Shown here one piece after another: positions 26,810-41,000 of a stretch of DNA of 64,000 nucleotides. This DNA is from Allolobophora icterica. Lineage: Eukaryota > Annelida > Clitellata > Crassiclitellata > Lumbricidae. A program made the translations under genes and the position numbers. Location: the NCBI GenBank assembly GCA_963556255.1, contig OY744608.1, positions 29,269,283 to 29,333,282 of the forward strand, read 5' to 3'. Positions within the stretch are counted from its first letter, which is position 1; each line of letters begins with the position of its first letter. The notes beneath the pieces were generated by a model. That model was not told the DNA's origin, did not search any database, and saw nothing but the letters and a program-made list of their open reading frames with translations.

Positions 26810-26935
26810 CATACTGGGGGCGGGGGACAGCCGGGGCACGTGCCCCCCAATAATTGAGATGGACTGTACATCCAATGCAACAAGTGTAGAATGAATAACC
26901 AAACCCCCCATTTTTTGAACAAGTTTACGCCAATG
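26810..26935. mobile_element. hAT-type MITE, family CACTGGCGTAAAC, copy 2
   Basis: Second copy of the 23426-23556 family, with its own duplication CCTGCACT at 26802-26809 and 26936-26943. Confidence 0.87.
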
Positions 26936-27231
26936 CCTGCACTCAACTTTATTGTAGTTTGCTCTACGTAAGAACAGCCCATGTTAACCTATGTATCTGA
27001 ATAAAAAAGAAATAAAAATCCCAAAAGAGTATAAAAAACAAAAGAGTATAGAAACAATAAAAATCTGGAAGAGTAGAAATCAATATGATGCAGTAAATAC
27101 AAAAGATTATAGTTGGATAGAATAGGCCTGCAATAAAGTACAAGAAGTACAAATCAATGGAATAATTTGATAGGTCTGCTGAGTACTGACCAATCATAGC
27201 AGCTCGGAAATGAATTGTAAAGCCTTACAAC

Positions 27232-27631
27232 CATAGGCGTAGCTACATTGAGGCAAGAGGAGGCATTTGCCTCCTCTTGGTTTTGTAGATTTTTAAATTT
27301 TCCTTGGGTTATAGCCATGCATCCTCAAGTACACCCCATTAGAGGTGGATGTTGCCTCCTCTTGTGTTCAGCCCTAAGAAAAAAGTCATCAAATGTATCA
27401 ATGACTAAAAAAACCGTCATAAACTCTTTGCGTAACAAAATTGTTTAGAAAACATGGTGAAATTCTGAAATTCTCAGAGCGAAATTCTGAAATTCTCTGA
27501 GGATTTTGCGACCGCCCTTCGGACGCTGAAAAATGTCCCCCTCACCTCTCAAACAAGATCGCCCCCACTGCATACAAGTTTTTACAAGCAGTAGTTGCCT
27601 CCTCTTGAATTGAAGTCTGGCTACGCCCCTG
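27232..27631. mobile_element. hAT-type MITE, 400 bp, upstream of bHLH-B
   Basis: Ends CATAGGCGTAGCTACA and TCTGGCTACGCCCCTG; target duplication CTTACAAC versus CTTGCAAC (27224-27231; 27632-27639), one mismatch. Contains, near 27533-27577, a right-end piece of the CAGTGGCGGCGATC family. Lies 178 bases before the bHLH-B start. Confidence 0.82.
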
Positions 27632-27808
27632 CTTGCAACAAAGCAGAGTTGTCATCAGAAAAAGCAAACAGTGATGAAGTATGATTTATACTGCTGATAA
27701 TTCTAGCATCAAGGGTGAAATCAGCCTCATGTCAAATTCAAATATTAAAGGTGTGCAGCGACCTCTCGCCCCAATTACTGTGTAAATTATTTGCTTTTTG
27801 TGGCTAGG

Positions 27809-30800
27809 ATGTCATCTCGCAGAAAAAGCAAAGCAAATCAGATGCTGTGCAGAAGGAAGTCACTTTCCGGTACTTCATTTGAAGAGGAGAAACATCGGCT
27901 TAAAAAGGAAAGACATAACAATGGTAAAATGTCATCTGGAAATTATGGGCGTCCGGAGGAGAGGGAAGCATTTGTCCCCCTCGGATTTTGAAAATACTTT
28001 TAAAAAATAAAATCTTTTGATTATTTTCATTATTCCAACAGACCCAACATGATTTCAATGCTAAAAACACTTCATTATTCAGGTAAGTCAGCTATTCTAT
28101 GCAAAAAAGGCAATGTTGCTCCCCTAAAAAATGTTGCCCCCCCCAAAAAAATTTTGCCCCCTAGAAATTTTTGCATCCCCTAGAAAAATTCCTGCGGGCG
28201 CCCATGCTGGAAATAAAATCATACTTGATTAATGGGCATGAACTAATTTAAAGTAGTTTAACTAAAATTAATTTTTAAATACTTTTGAAGTATTTTGACT
28301 AGGAGTTAGTAAATGGTTTTACAAAAAATAATTAGCTGTTTTTAAAACTCCTACTGAAACTACTTTTGCTAATTTCATAAGATGGGAAATGAATGTTTTG
28401 GATAATAGGTGTAATTGAGTAGTAATCTTTGAGAAAATTCTATACTGCACACCTTAAGTGTTACACTGTTGTCAGCTTCTTGCTGAATACATGTAGGCCT
28501 AAGTAGTAAGAAAAAATTAGCTCACTAAAAATTGGGATTCTGTCATTTATTTTATACTGACAACTACTTTGAAAAATAGCTAAGTTTTTCGACTACTTAA
28601 AACATAATTTAATTTCTAGTAGTTCATTTCAGGAGTTAACTACTGCCCATAACTGATAAATGGTAACAATTCATAGTAATTGTAATTCTAGCAGAATGTA
28701 TTATATATCATCTCTTAAGAGCTTTTCACATACAATGTAAAATTTTGGCTAATAGTTGGAAGAAAAAGGCATGCTAATTCAATATATTATATCAAACAGT
28801 ATGTTAATTTCTTTGGCTTAATATTTAATTATTTTGATCATTTGATCACATTTGCATATTCCACAAGAATATGTTTTTGTTATGTATTGACTCGTATTGT
28901 GCTGAACAGTATGCAGTTTGCAGTTGACAGAAGTGTGTATGGCTATAGGCAGGGACAAAATACACTTATATGGGAGTAATATACCTTCAGCGGGTAATTG
29001 TGAGAAGCAGTTGAGAAAATCCTACATACATACCCTATTTCTGAGGCATACAAACTGATGGCCTTGGAACTTTCACTTAATTCAACTTGGGATATAAACA
29101 GCTTGCACTTTTATCAGTACCTTTGAGTGGTTATTACAAGTGTGCTCTATAAAAACCCAGATACATACATACATACATACATGCATACTGTACATGCATA
29201 TATATATTACATACATATAGTGTGTGTCTAATGTTGCACAAAGGACTTGCAGTGACCATTGATTAATTGTTTATTGTTTATTGCGTCCAGAAAACAAAAT
29301 ACAAGTCATGACAAAAAACATATCAATCACTGCGCAACAGGAAGCCAGGAAAAAGCTAAAAGCTTATACCACCCTGACCCCTAGTACCTGATTCACATTT
29401 CAGTCAACGTTTAGAGTGTCACACAGATCTAAGCTAAGTTATGCTGATGAGATGCAGTTGCGACCAAACAGTTAAGGATATTATCCTTAGGAAGTTAGGA
29501 GTGTGCATGTAAAGGTATATATGGGGCCTGTATGGGTTGAAGGTGTTCAATGAATTGAAACATGTTTTGCAGTTGAGAAAAGAAGTCGGATGAAGTTCAA
29601 CAATCTTCTCCAAGAAATGAAGAATATGCTATTGGAAGCCGGTGTAAACATGTAAGCTTCACTATTTACGTGTCTGCCATGCTTGCAGATAGCAATATGT
29701 CCATGCAGAATTGTCAATGTTGCAACAGTCATTTGAAACAAGTAACTATACAGCATTTTAAATGTAAATGGCATGCAGCAGTGTAGGCCAACTGCACAAC
29801 ACTATGAGGCATACTTATAGTTACTTGGAAATAAATTAGTATTTTCTGTCTCTGGTACAAATACAGTGACAAGAAAATCTAAATGGAAAGAAGTGTAAGA
29901 GGAAGGTGTTACAGTATCAAGGATTCTTAGCAAATTGTTTAAAATTAAAGTCCAGTAGGCCTATATATGATGTTCATGTGACTAACATTGTATAGGGTGC
30001 AACTTGTAGAAGATGTTTTTACTGATGCACAAGTTCAACGTATGGAGCATTAAAATAAAATTATACTTGTTAATGTCGTACCTTTGACCTATACAGTGCA
30101 TTGATGTCAGTGTTGTTTACTATCTTATTAGGTTAAATTTACTAGGAAGTCACTGTGATACCTTTACATCACAGCAGATGTTATCGTAAAACAGGATGTA
30201 ATAATCCTATTAAAATAGTGCTAATTGTAGTTGTAGGCAGGACAGTTTGTTTGCTTAATCAGATTTAGAAGAGAGTTACTACCACCACAGACATTAAACT
30301 GGTCATTATTTGATGCCAGGTAAAATGTGGCTATAGCAAAAGCTGTGCACATCTACGAAAGATTGTTACTTCATGGCTGTTCTTTGCTAACTTAAGGATA
30401 CACTTGTGTGCTTAAACCTATACAGAACACGGCCATGTTGTACTATTTCAAATTCATTTGCCACTATCATCTGTGTTATAACATTCTTTAACATTTTCTT
30501 GATTTTTTTGCAGGCAAAATGATTCCACAACTGCCATGATAATCGGGAAGTTCACAGAACATCTGGGAAAACTGGAGGCCACAAAGCAGGTTGGCTAGTG
30601 AAAAAATGACATAGATAATGGAAGTAACCATGTTACATGTTTGTAACTAACAGTAGTGCATCACCTTGTAAAAGCTCTTGAAGGCATTTCTTGCTAGTCT
30701 AAATGGTGTTAAGGTTTGTTAGGAACAACATCTGCTTGTGAATAATGCTTGAATAGCCAGAAAAGTCATAACTGGTGGCTTTTTCACACTTCTATCCCAA

Positions 30801-32072
30801 CCGAGAAGACATGGAAAGCACCTACAGAAGAACTGAGTCCAGGAGAAGATGAGTTTTCAGTTGATATCTGAAGACCAGAATAGACTCTGCAGAGCGAACT
30901 TTTGCTGGGAGTCCCAGAGTCCAGGGCCAGCAACAGAAAAGGCATACCTAACAACAGCTGTCCTTGAGTAGGTCAGAAGACCTGGTTGAGTACAGAGAGG
31001 TCTCTGGAGTCAGCAGACTGAAGATAATAGGGCTGACTGAAATGTAGTCTTGTATACAATTAGCCGAGTCTTGAAAGTAATTCACCAATGCAGTGATTCA
31101 AGTATCGGTATTATATATGTTCAACATTGTTCATATTTTGGAGTTTTAGGGATAGCTCTGGCCAAGATATTTTGGACTCTTTGAAGATTCATATTGAGTT
31201 AACTTTAGAAATGTTACTAATAAGTGAGTTGCAATAGTCGAAACAGCTGGAGACTATGGCATTATTTATGTCATTTTCACGTATTTTTACACGCATCAGT
31301 TGTCATTGCTTATTGAGAAGCATTTACATGGCACTATTTTATCTTGATCCAGAATCAATATGCATTGACGATATTTTCTGGCTTTATTTGCCAATTCCAC
31401 ATAAATCAGAGATTAATATTTATATTAGATTTTCTAACCATCAAAAATGGTTGTTTGACTGTGATTTTCAAATTGTATTTTAAGGCAAAAATCTAAACTC
31501 TAATTTTACATAATGTGTTTTAGAAACTGATGGTAAAAGTCGAAACCAAGAGGGCAGAACTTGAAGCCAAATGTCAGAGTTACCATAGAAGCTGCTGCCA
31601 ATCAGGCAACCTTTACTTAAATGGTCTTGAGAGCGGCACAGATGTGTACAACAATACCGCAGAAATATTTAAGAGTTCTGAAGAGGCACAGCTTCAACAA
31701 TACAATGGGCCAATGACGGATGACTTCACGCAGCTTTACGGTCAGAAAAACAATTTGGTCCCATCGTCTACTGATTCTGAAGGCCTTCTCTCTGTAGCAG
31801 CTTTGGAAACACTAAGAGCGCTGGTGTCCAATTACGATGAGGAACAGCTTTCCCAAATTCTGTTTCAACATCTTTCTTCAGATTGTAGCTATGGCAACAG
31901 TTCAGCCGTGGATCATACGTTGCAGCACACAGGAAGTCTCAATTCACTGGATCCTATTTCTCTTGACCTGAAATTTGATTTTGAGTCGGCTGCGAGATTC
32001 TCTTTGTCCGAGGATTTCAACGATCAATTCCAACAGGGACATTTTGATGACCTGTTGAACTGGAATCTCTGA
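27809..32072 (+). CDS. bHLH-B: bHLH protein with acidic C-terminus, 4 exons
   Basis: Spliced model: 27809-27923, 29573-29651, 30514-30589, 31524-32072, giving 272 aa; phases 1, 2, 0, all GT-AG. The basic region LKKERHNNVEKRSR has H36, E40 and R44 at the class B E-box-contacting positions. Helix 1 (MKFNNLLQEMKNMLLEAG) and helix 2 (TTAMIIGKFTEHLGKL) lead into a predicted coiled coil (about 85-115, KLEATKQKLMVKVETKRAELEAK). The last 150 residues are acidic and rich in Leu/Phe/Asp, ending FDDLLNWNL, a composition typical of transactivation domains. The start MSSRRKSKANQ directly follows a possible acceptor (TAG at 27805-27807), so a further 5' exon is possible. MITE 27944-28206 begins 21 bases after the exon 1 donor. 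Likely DNA-binding activator, target CACGTG-type; family assignment beyond class B is not secure. Confidence 0.8.
27944..28206. mobile_element. hAT-type MITE, 263 bp, in bHLH-B intron 1
   Basis: Ends TATGGGCGTCC and CGGGCGCCCATG, with perfect duplication CTGGAAAT at 27936-27943 and 28207-28214. It begins 21 bases after the donor of bHLH-B exon 1. Confidence 0.87.
28229..28655. mobile_element. Old copy of the CAGTGATGGGCA hAT family
   Basis: AATGGGCATGAACTAATTT at the left and AACTACTGCCCATAACTG at the right, with AGTTTAACTAAAAT subterminal motifs as in 22211-23296. No target duplication is recognisable, so it is older. Confidence 0.55.
30790..31260 (-). mobile_element. CR1-like LINE fragment in bHLH-B intron 3
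   Basis: The minus strand carries SCFDYCNSLISNISKV (about 31200-31250) and AFSVAGPGLWDS (about 30905-30940), in the order expected in a LINE C-terminus. Stops and frame breaks lie between them. Confidence 0.65.
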
Positions 32073-32934
32073 AGATTGTCACAAATTTTGGGATGTGTAT
32101 GGACAGGTAGCTGCTATGAAAAGTTGCTACAAGAATCCACAGCATGTGAATTCTATCACTTTTTATTCATATTTTTTTATCATTATTGGCTACAATTTCT
32201 CTTGTGAAGAGAAGATGTTTAAATGGACTAGTATGAAATTCAGAGATTTTAAGTACCAGTACTGAACTTTTGACTTGGAACTGTGAAAAGAACAATGGTA
32301 ACCCAACAAACCTGACCCAGGTCTGGCAGGGGTGTTACTTGAATGAGTAGCGGTCTATGAAATATGAGACCATCTGGAGCACTTACACGTGTGTTCAAGT
32401 TTACCTACTATTAAACATTGTTGCAAGCCTTAGCAAACTGCAAGTGACGATGACATCCAGAAGAGAATTTGTTTAATGTCTTAGTTTTTTTGTAAATATT
32501 TTAATTTGGTTTTATGCAGTCAATGTGCATTACCTGGTAGTGAGATTGCAGCTTGTTCTGAAATTGTGCTGCATTGCCTCTGATACAGTTCCACTGCCAC
32601 AAGAGGATGGTACTTATCGACTATGGATAATATATATATGCATCACAAATTCAGAATTTATTTTACTGGTCGTAGTAATCTGCATAATGCTGAATTGATT
32701 GGCTTAACCAAAATGATTACATACTTTTGAGTGTGCATGTGTTGATTGTGTTGATAATAACCTACATTTTGATTGCAAAAGCATTCACCAAAATAGCTAT
32801 CTTTATGCCTAGGGCAAGAGGCATACACAGCTCTAGTATGTAGGACTATAAGAGGTTGCATATATCAGCAAATAATTATAATACAATTTATTAACAGTAT
32901 CCAACCATGACATAAGGTCCCAGTATCAAGTTGA

Positions 32935-32940
32935 AATAAA
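32935..32940 (+). promoter_or_regulatory. Candidate poly(A) signal for bHLH-B
   Basis: AATAAA 863 bases after the bHLH-B stop, a plausible 3' UTR length. Confidence 0.35.
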
Positions 32941-34410
32941 ACACATGAAATTGCATAAGTTATGCTAATGTCCTTTCAGTATTCATGCAAAAGCCGCCTG
33001 ATATTACTGCTGTTGTTTATATGTATGTGCAAAAAATGTACTGCATCCAACTGTATCTTGGTAACAGACAAACCCAGTCTATATCAGGATTTTGTGTATG
33101 GTATTTGATCAATCTATCTTTGTTAAATGATACTGACAAAGCACAATTATTCAAATTCAACCGGTGTCCTATACAATCAAATGGTGGTGTATGGTAGCCT
33201 TCACCAGTCTATTGTGGTGCCTTTACAAGTGATCAGATAGCGGTCAGTGTTCTAAGTAATGTGCAAAATACCAAGTGAGAGACAGATAATTTTAGCAGCA
33301 ATTAAATTTTTATTGTGTTAAAGGATGAACTATTTAATGGATGAAGGCATGAGTCATCAAAAGCTGTCCACTGTATAGTAGAACACTGCTCCAAATAATG
33401 ATTACAAAATCAACATAACAGCAAATTATACAGTTTGTCGAGGCTGTGATCATGAAGGAGTAGATGTAGAAGCATAGTATTGCCTTCATGCATAGCAATA
33501 AATGGAGATGAAATGACCGACTACATTCGCACACAATTAAACTACACAAATTTACGCTGCATTCAGTTCAGTTGCTATGTAGATTGTAGAGTGAACCGTA
33601 ACACTTGTGATTGAAGGATAAGTGAACATGGAGTCAACACAACAAATAAATTAGAATGGTCTATTCCATTCTAAGCATCTGAATTTCTTCAGTAAAATGT
33701 CTCTTCTGTTACCTACTTCCCATTGGCTACAGCCATTTATGTTTCCTTTATATAATTTACAAGTTGGTGCAGGCATTATGTCACCTTTTCTAAATAGACC
33801 AGAGACCAAACATCAGAGGGAGGTAATTATAATATAGATAACACCGACTAGTTATTAACAAACAGTTGTCAGAATATTGACGTATTCCGTTAAGGTATTT
33901 AAAAGATATTAGGATAGATTTGTAAACACTACCATTTTCCTTGAAGGTGCAGCTTTACAAAACTAATGGACAGCAATCCACGGTTATTTTCACACAGCTT
34001 GTGCAAGCAGTATGCTTTTCTATTAACCCCAAAACCTTTGAAACAAATTAACGTAACTAAAACTCCTGAATTTTTGTATTCCTTTTTATTAGGCAAACAG
34101 GTTATATAACTCAAGCACAATAATCGAGTTTTGAATTCATTGTAGTTGGTGGTTTAATCTGATATCATATCAATCTAAAAACAGTCTACGGTCACCTATT
34201 GATCAGGTTATTACGTTCAATCATGTCACTTGGGTCTATGTATATCTTAGAAATCTCGAGAAATTTCATACAGCCTAAAGTCAAATTCAACCTATAACTA
34301 TAACATTCACCATCTGAAACTCAATACGTTACTGTGATCAGCGATTAAACTACCTTCAGAATCAGCCAGCTAAGTAACTACATGTCCATGCTGCACTACT
34401 GTACATTCAG

Positions 34411-34416
34411 TTTATT
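34411..34416 (-). promoter_or_regulatory. Candidate poly(A) signal for NPEPPS
   Basis: AATAAA on the minus strand, about 620 bases past the stop at 35032 and the first such hexamer I see there. It would leave about 2.3 kb before the convergent bHLH-B stop at 32072. No cleavage evidence is available. Confidence 0.35.
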
Positions 34417-35031
34417 CTACAAGATGCACTATTTTAATTGAGAAACAGAATACCAAGGAAGGTGACAGTTTCATCAGACAAGACAGCAGAGCACAAAAGC
34501 AAAATTCTAATCCGTTGTAGCCAAAGAAGCAACACGTGTAAATTAACACACAACCAACAGCAACATCAAAGCAAGGAATCCGTCACTCCATCTATCACGG
34601 TGAACATTTATACGCTCGAAGAATTGTCCAGTCCTATTGCCCGAGATGACCAGGCTGAGACAGATAGGGAACTTAAATGTGGCAGATCATAAACAAACAA
34701 AGCAAAAGACAATTACACAACCATGTAGAAATACAGTAAAACGAAAGAAAACCAGTACCAACAACCTGAAAGTTAAGTTCCATTCGACACATCTGATCAA
34801 GATCAACAAAGCGCTTCTGAATTTCATAAGAAACAAAAGGAATGCTAATTCACTTGGCAGCTAAAATAGTCTGTTAGTCTAGATTCAGAACATTTTAAAC
34901 TGGCTACTCTGACAAAATTTAAAATAATAAAAAGCAGAAATCAACAAATAAAAAAGCCCAGCATGTATGATGGTCCACATTATATTAAATTCTTAGCACA
35001 GAAGGCATTAAGAACTGGAAGACGATCCAGT

Positions 35032-38000
35032 TTAGCGGTAGGCAGCCAGGAAAGTCTTGAGGGAATCGCGGTCACGTTCCAGTTGCTTGCTGTTCAGACG
35101 AATGTTCTCAAGGCTCTGCTGGATTGTTCTTTCAGCAGATGGGGCAGGATGCGTCTTGAAGAAGTTCTAGATGTCCAAGAAAACACCAGACAGACCACTT
35201 CGTACACAATACAATGAATACAGTTACAGTAATCGTTTTTAGATTGAAATGCACTCATCAGAACAGGTACAAATTTGAAATCTAACCTAATGTGCAAGAC
35301 ATCAGCTGTCGGCACATAAATACCTGCTATGGCATGAATTAAACACAAAGGTTTCTAAACAAGCAGGACCAACCCAGAGGAAAGTAACGGTTGACATTAA
35401 GAGAGCACTTTACAGTCATCCCAGCTCAACTTGAACAATGCCTCCCACCCGACCATCTTCGAATTGGCTGAATTTTAGCACATGTTGCTTCTGCTTCCAC
35501 TCCTTAGAAAGTGGAGTCACTTGATTAAATATATGCCAAAAGGTAAAAATATCATGAAACAAAGTGTAGAGGAGAGTATTTTGTCTTACATCAACTTCAA
35601 CAGCTTTTTCTTCAGTTGCGAAATTCTCAGTTGTTGCCTTGACAAATAATCAAAAGGTACAGGAAATACAATCACATTTTTAACCATAGAATATGCAACA
35701 TCAAGTAAGCCACATCTTTCTTCAACATATTACATACACTGGTTGTGGTTAACTTGACTGGAATCATAATTCCCAAGGATTCCAAATGTTGCTAAAGTAA
35801 AGTGGCAATAGGCCATAGCAATAAACATGGCTACAAATGGACATGCTGGACAGTTCACCAAAGCAGTCAGATTTTAAAATGTCATTATTTGGGAGTAAAT
35901 CGCAAGCCCTGCAATGCACTGGTCATGTGTCCAGAACTTGGGAACTCACCCCTTGCTAGTGCAAAGGTCTACACGAATAAAATAAGTGCCTTGAACACAT
36001 CTTAGTATGGCTAAGTTAAGTCCTTAAGATACAATACATACTATGTAGACTGTAAACAGGCTTAAGAACCACAACTCACCTTAACCAGTCTGGTCAGCAA
36101 GAAAATTCCATCATAGCGCTCATGCAGGAGAGCCCAGTTATCTTGCAAAAACTTCCAGGCCAGCTCACGACCATCCACTGAGCCAGTTATTCCACCAACT
36201 GCAAAGATCGTGTCCTGTGACCTGACTTCACTCTGTAGAAACATGGTAAATTTTCACATTAGTTTCAAGATATCTTGGCCTAAGGCAGAATAAAGATTAT
36301 AGTAAACCAATCACACTTAGTCAGTCAGACTCCAGACATATAGTTTCCAGGGTTCTAGGATAGCTAAACTACTATAAAGCCACGTCTCTTTGATAAAATA
36401 TAGGTACACTTACAAGGGTCAATATTTTATCTGAAATCTTTAAAGCTCTAATCTAGCCAGACGTTTAAAATCCAAAGTATGAAAGTTTCAAACATCACAT
36501 AACTTGACTTACACTCAAAGAAAAGTCCAGGGTACGTTTCAACAGTGCAACATCAGATGCAGAACCAAGAGAACGAAGAATACGAAGCTTTTCCTCCTGG
36601 AGATCCGCTGCACGATACAACTAATTAAACACAACATGCAGGCAATCAATGCTCTGTTTTGCTATGTCTGTACACAAAATAATTATGAATGGAACAAGCA
36701 GCTGACTTGCTCAATACAACAATACCTACTCTGTTATATCTCAACAGCATCAGCAATCATTGCATTACATACCAGCTGTCATAGCACAGACCTCAAACAT
36801 GAAGTTAAAAAATTTATCCTTGCATGGTAATGTCTCATGATTACAAAATCCTAAAGGTACTAAATTAGAAGTAAATGTGTATAACGTATTAGTGATTCAT
36901 TATCTTAGCCTCAGCACATGAGGGCAGATACCAGTAGTCAGTCCTCTCTCCCTTACCACCTCATCTTCCCACTAATATTGTACGGCGCATGTACTCATTT
37001 TATAGTCACATTTGAAAAAGAGTACAAGTACCATTTCTACCCTGGCAGAGATTGAAACACTCCAAATGCCAGATAGTTTTGCACCTAGTTTAAGTGCTTT
37101 TGAAGCAGTGCTGTATGACTGCAACTTAATAAGTCATTCCGATTCTGAAATTAATGCTGTTTTCCTGCTGGGTATAAAGTTAACAGGTTGGTGTTTTAAA
37201 CATTTTACTGATGCCTTGGTGTCATCAGATGTGATGACATGTGACTAAAACTACAGCTTTTCTTATCTTGAAACACTAGAAAGGTAAATTTTTAGACTTG
37301 GCCAAAGCAGAGTTGATATGGCAAAACGTATTTTGCACATTTTAGTGTTTGGTGTTGATTTATTATGAATATATCAATTTCTTAGTATGTTAAACTCAAA
37401 AAACTTCTTATTCCTACATCTATGACAAGTTTTATGTAGGATTCATTACAAAGAGTGCTTGTGAATGCGGGCAACAATTTTTAGACTTTGTTCGTCTCAT
37501 TGTCCTGTATTATATCTCTTACAGATTTTATTATTAATAACATAAAGACTAAGTACTACTATTCAGCTTCTAATCAATACATACAGAGATCTCTTACACT
37601 GGAATTTAAATTTCCTAAAGATGTTAATTTGACAGTTTCTGCATTTCAGGACAGAACCCCTATATTACATGTTCATACCAGCTCAAGAAACGAAACCCCA
37701 TAGGAACTACAAGTTCTAAGTCTCAGGTGTAGATCCTCAAAAATAGAGGATATCATGCTCAAACTTAACCTCTGCATCTAAAACGTTAAACATTTCACTG
37801 GAGAGGGGCAGTCACTCTCACCTTTAGTAGTGCTTCAAATTCTGTTACACCACTGTACTTCATAACAACAGAGTAGACCTACAAGACATGACATACCATT
37901 TTTATGCCACCTGAAAACCTAACAAGGGATAGACATGTGTCTTGATTGCAATATTGGTGTAATACGTCGATACTTAGGGGTTTTTGTTATGGCTTTTGAC

Positions 38001-41000
38001 AGAGAATTTTGAAACAATTATAGTTTATGACAATCGTGTTTAGTAATCCCAATAAGAAGTGAGCTGCAGTAGCAGAGACAGCATGAAACCAGAGCAGCTG
38101 CCTTTGAGACAAACACAGTTTGAGGCATGTAAGATGTGATTCTATGAATATTCAGAAATGTGAACGTGAGCTGATTTGCATACGGTTTTAGTTAACTAAT
38201 CAGGAATTTTTCTAAATTTAGCTCAGTAAAACCTATCAAGTAAATAAAGAATTTAAAAAAAAACAAGTTCCATCCACGAAAGCTGACTTACAGAATGTCT
38301 GAGATCAGCAGGCAGAAGTTTGCTGCCCTTGCAGTGTGCTGCAAATCGTGATTTTGCTTCAGCCACAATATCTTCATCTCCTGCTTTTCCAAGACGTCCA
38401 ATGACCAGGCTCCGAAGCATAGCATTCAAGTGGCCTGAAACGCATCACCAATATCAATCACCATCATTCAAGAATCACTACACAGATGGTTGGTTAAATA
38501 AGCATCTCACATTTAATCTCACCTTTGAGGTGATAAATGATGATAGCAATTACTTGTTAGCTGATGGCATGTTCATTGGTGCTTAAACAAAGAAATTTAT
38601 GAACACACACACTCAAGCAGGTCAGTTAATGAGCTCAAATAATACATTTTACTCTTATAACCTCTTCATTGCAAGGTATGGTGCATAGCAGTTCTTTGTT
38701 GGCCCATGATGTTTTGCACGAGTTGAGAATAGTTGTTGGGGCGCTCAATGGTGTAGTGGTTAGCATGCTGGACTGTCAGTCGAGAGGTTGGGGATTCAAA
38801 TCCCTGCCAGGGCAGAAATTTGGTCCGACAATACTCCAACTGCGCCACCTCAGCTATAATAAGTACACTGAACATACACTCAGTAGGAAGATGAGACAGT
38901 GAGGGAGAAGACTGGCCAACCATCCTCATATGCCAAGGCTACGAAAATGGAGTCGCTAACACTTCATACCCATGACTGCCTCAGAGCTAGCTTAAAGGAC
39001 CGTGCATCTCTTCTTCTGATAGTAGTCGTTACCTTCATTTTCTTTTGGATCCCACCCCAAACGCTTCATCACGGAACTGAAGAGCTTGCGAATGAAGGCA
39101 TTCAATTTGTCATGGAAATCTGTGTATTGTAGGATGAGGGATATCGTTGAAAGGTTTCCGCTGATGTCAGTCCAGGCTGTGTAGTTGGTTTCATTTTGAA
39201 ATGCTTCCGCAACTTTGAGAAAATCAACACTAGACGTGATGCCAGCACGAGCCTAGAATGACACAACCATCAAATTAACAGATGTATACACCCATGACCA
39301 CAACCATCACTTATAATTAGGCTGGCATACAAACAAAATTATGGCTGCTTATTGGTTTGTTATCCTACAATTTTAACTCCGTTTTATAGCTGCCAACACA
39401 TAATTTTTTTATTACAAAAGAAACTATTTAATTAGCACAGCAACAAATACAGATTATTAGATCCTTCAAAAATCTTACACAAGTAGCAAACAATTTCTTA
39501 CCAGAGCAAACAGGTCATTCTCAAGAGCCAAGCGGTCTCGAGGTGGAAGTGTCTGGTTCTTTATTGCAGGCAACAATTTATCCAGCATGTCAGCTGAATA
39601 ATGTGTTCGGAAGAAGCCAACACCGCCCACATTCAGCTGCAAAGGAACAAATGTTACAAACAACCTGAACAACAACTGACTAACATAGGTCCACATTTAG
39701 TCACAGCAGCTTTGCCAGTACTCTTTGCTGATATATGGATGTAGAAGAACAGCATTTTCTCCCATTTTCTCATTTTATCTCTGTTCTTTATCCCTTCAGC
39801 AAATCCAAGAGCCAGCCATCATTATCAAATGTTAAGAACCTCAGTTTCTTGGTCTCGGTAGTGAAGGTGGGTGGCCAGTGTCATTCCATGCTGCCCCATC
39901 TTCCCACCAACAGTCTGTGCAATCACTTTATAGTTGGGGCACTAATGCAACAGAAATATCTTTCTGCCCTGGTTGGGTTTGACCCCTTGACCTCTTGGGT
40001 AACAGTCCAGCATACTATCTACCAGTCTAACGTGCACCAAATTATATGGAAATGTTCAAAAATAATTTTGTGCTTAAAAACTTAAATGACTTTTCTTCCA
40101 CCCTATCTTCATGTTCCCTCTTAGAATACTTGTTCCCTCTTACATAATCTGATAAGCTCTCTCTCCTCCTATTTTCTGATTTTGTCTTTCTCTGTTGCAC
40201 CCTCTTCCTTGGTAATCAGAAATGATCAATTACACACTTCAGAGACAAGGTATCAAATAATGATTTCAAGTGGCAAAAACAGAGTTGTGACATAGACCTT
40301 GGGCGTTACACTTGACCACACTTCTGTCACAAATCTAGTGAAGTGAAAGCAACAAAATGAATTTATATTTAAGTTACACAAGTTTTGCACAATGCGTATG
40401 AGACAAATCAATGTATCTCTGCACGACTGACCTTGAGCCAGTCTCCTTTCTTTACGTCCTTCACTTCCACGCTTTCTTCTGCTTTTTCAAGAATCAGTTG
40501 GCGAACTACTTTATTTGGTGAGGATGAAGTTGAAATTGTTACTGGAACCATCCACAAGGAACTTTTGTCTGGTCAAACCAACAGAAGAATCTTAAATCAA
40601 TCTCAGATGTAAGAGTGAACAGGATTTCCTAATAAATAATATTCAATATTTCACAGTATTAAGCAAACCAATATAGCATATTCATAGCTTGAGTGTAACA
40701 TAAGATCATCTCCAACTTAATCGTCATATCCCACCTAATCTGTGATAAACAACAGCACCCAAAACTTTGTCTCTGACACAAATTAACTGCATTTGTATGC
40801 ATAATAAATGCTTGAAACAACTAAATATAAAAAATAAATGTTATATTTACAGAATATAATCTTCCGTGGTTTGAACAAACCTCGACTTACACCAAGACAC
40901 TTGCGATACAGTTGTAATGCAACTGTCTCAGGTGATCACTGAGGTTCAGCTCCAACTTCTCTCCATCTGTATCTGGCACCATAATGCCAATGCCCTCAGA

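Noticed and set aside
38736..38805. Possible tRNA-Asp gene
   Set aside because: Poor acceptor-stem pairing, a degenerate B box, and a shared SINE body elsewhere.
40432..40568. Nearer acceptor for NPEPPS exon 13 (ACAAAAG|TTCC)
   Set aside because: It breaks the frame; the CCAG acceptor at 40569-40570 keeps it and restores the conserved [10 protein letters not shown].
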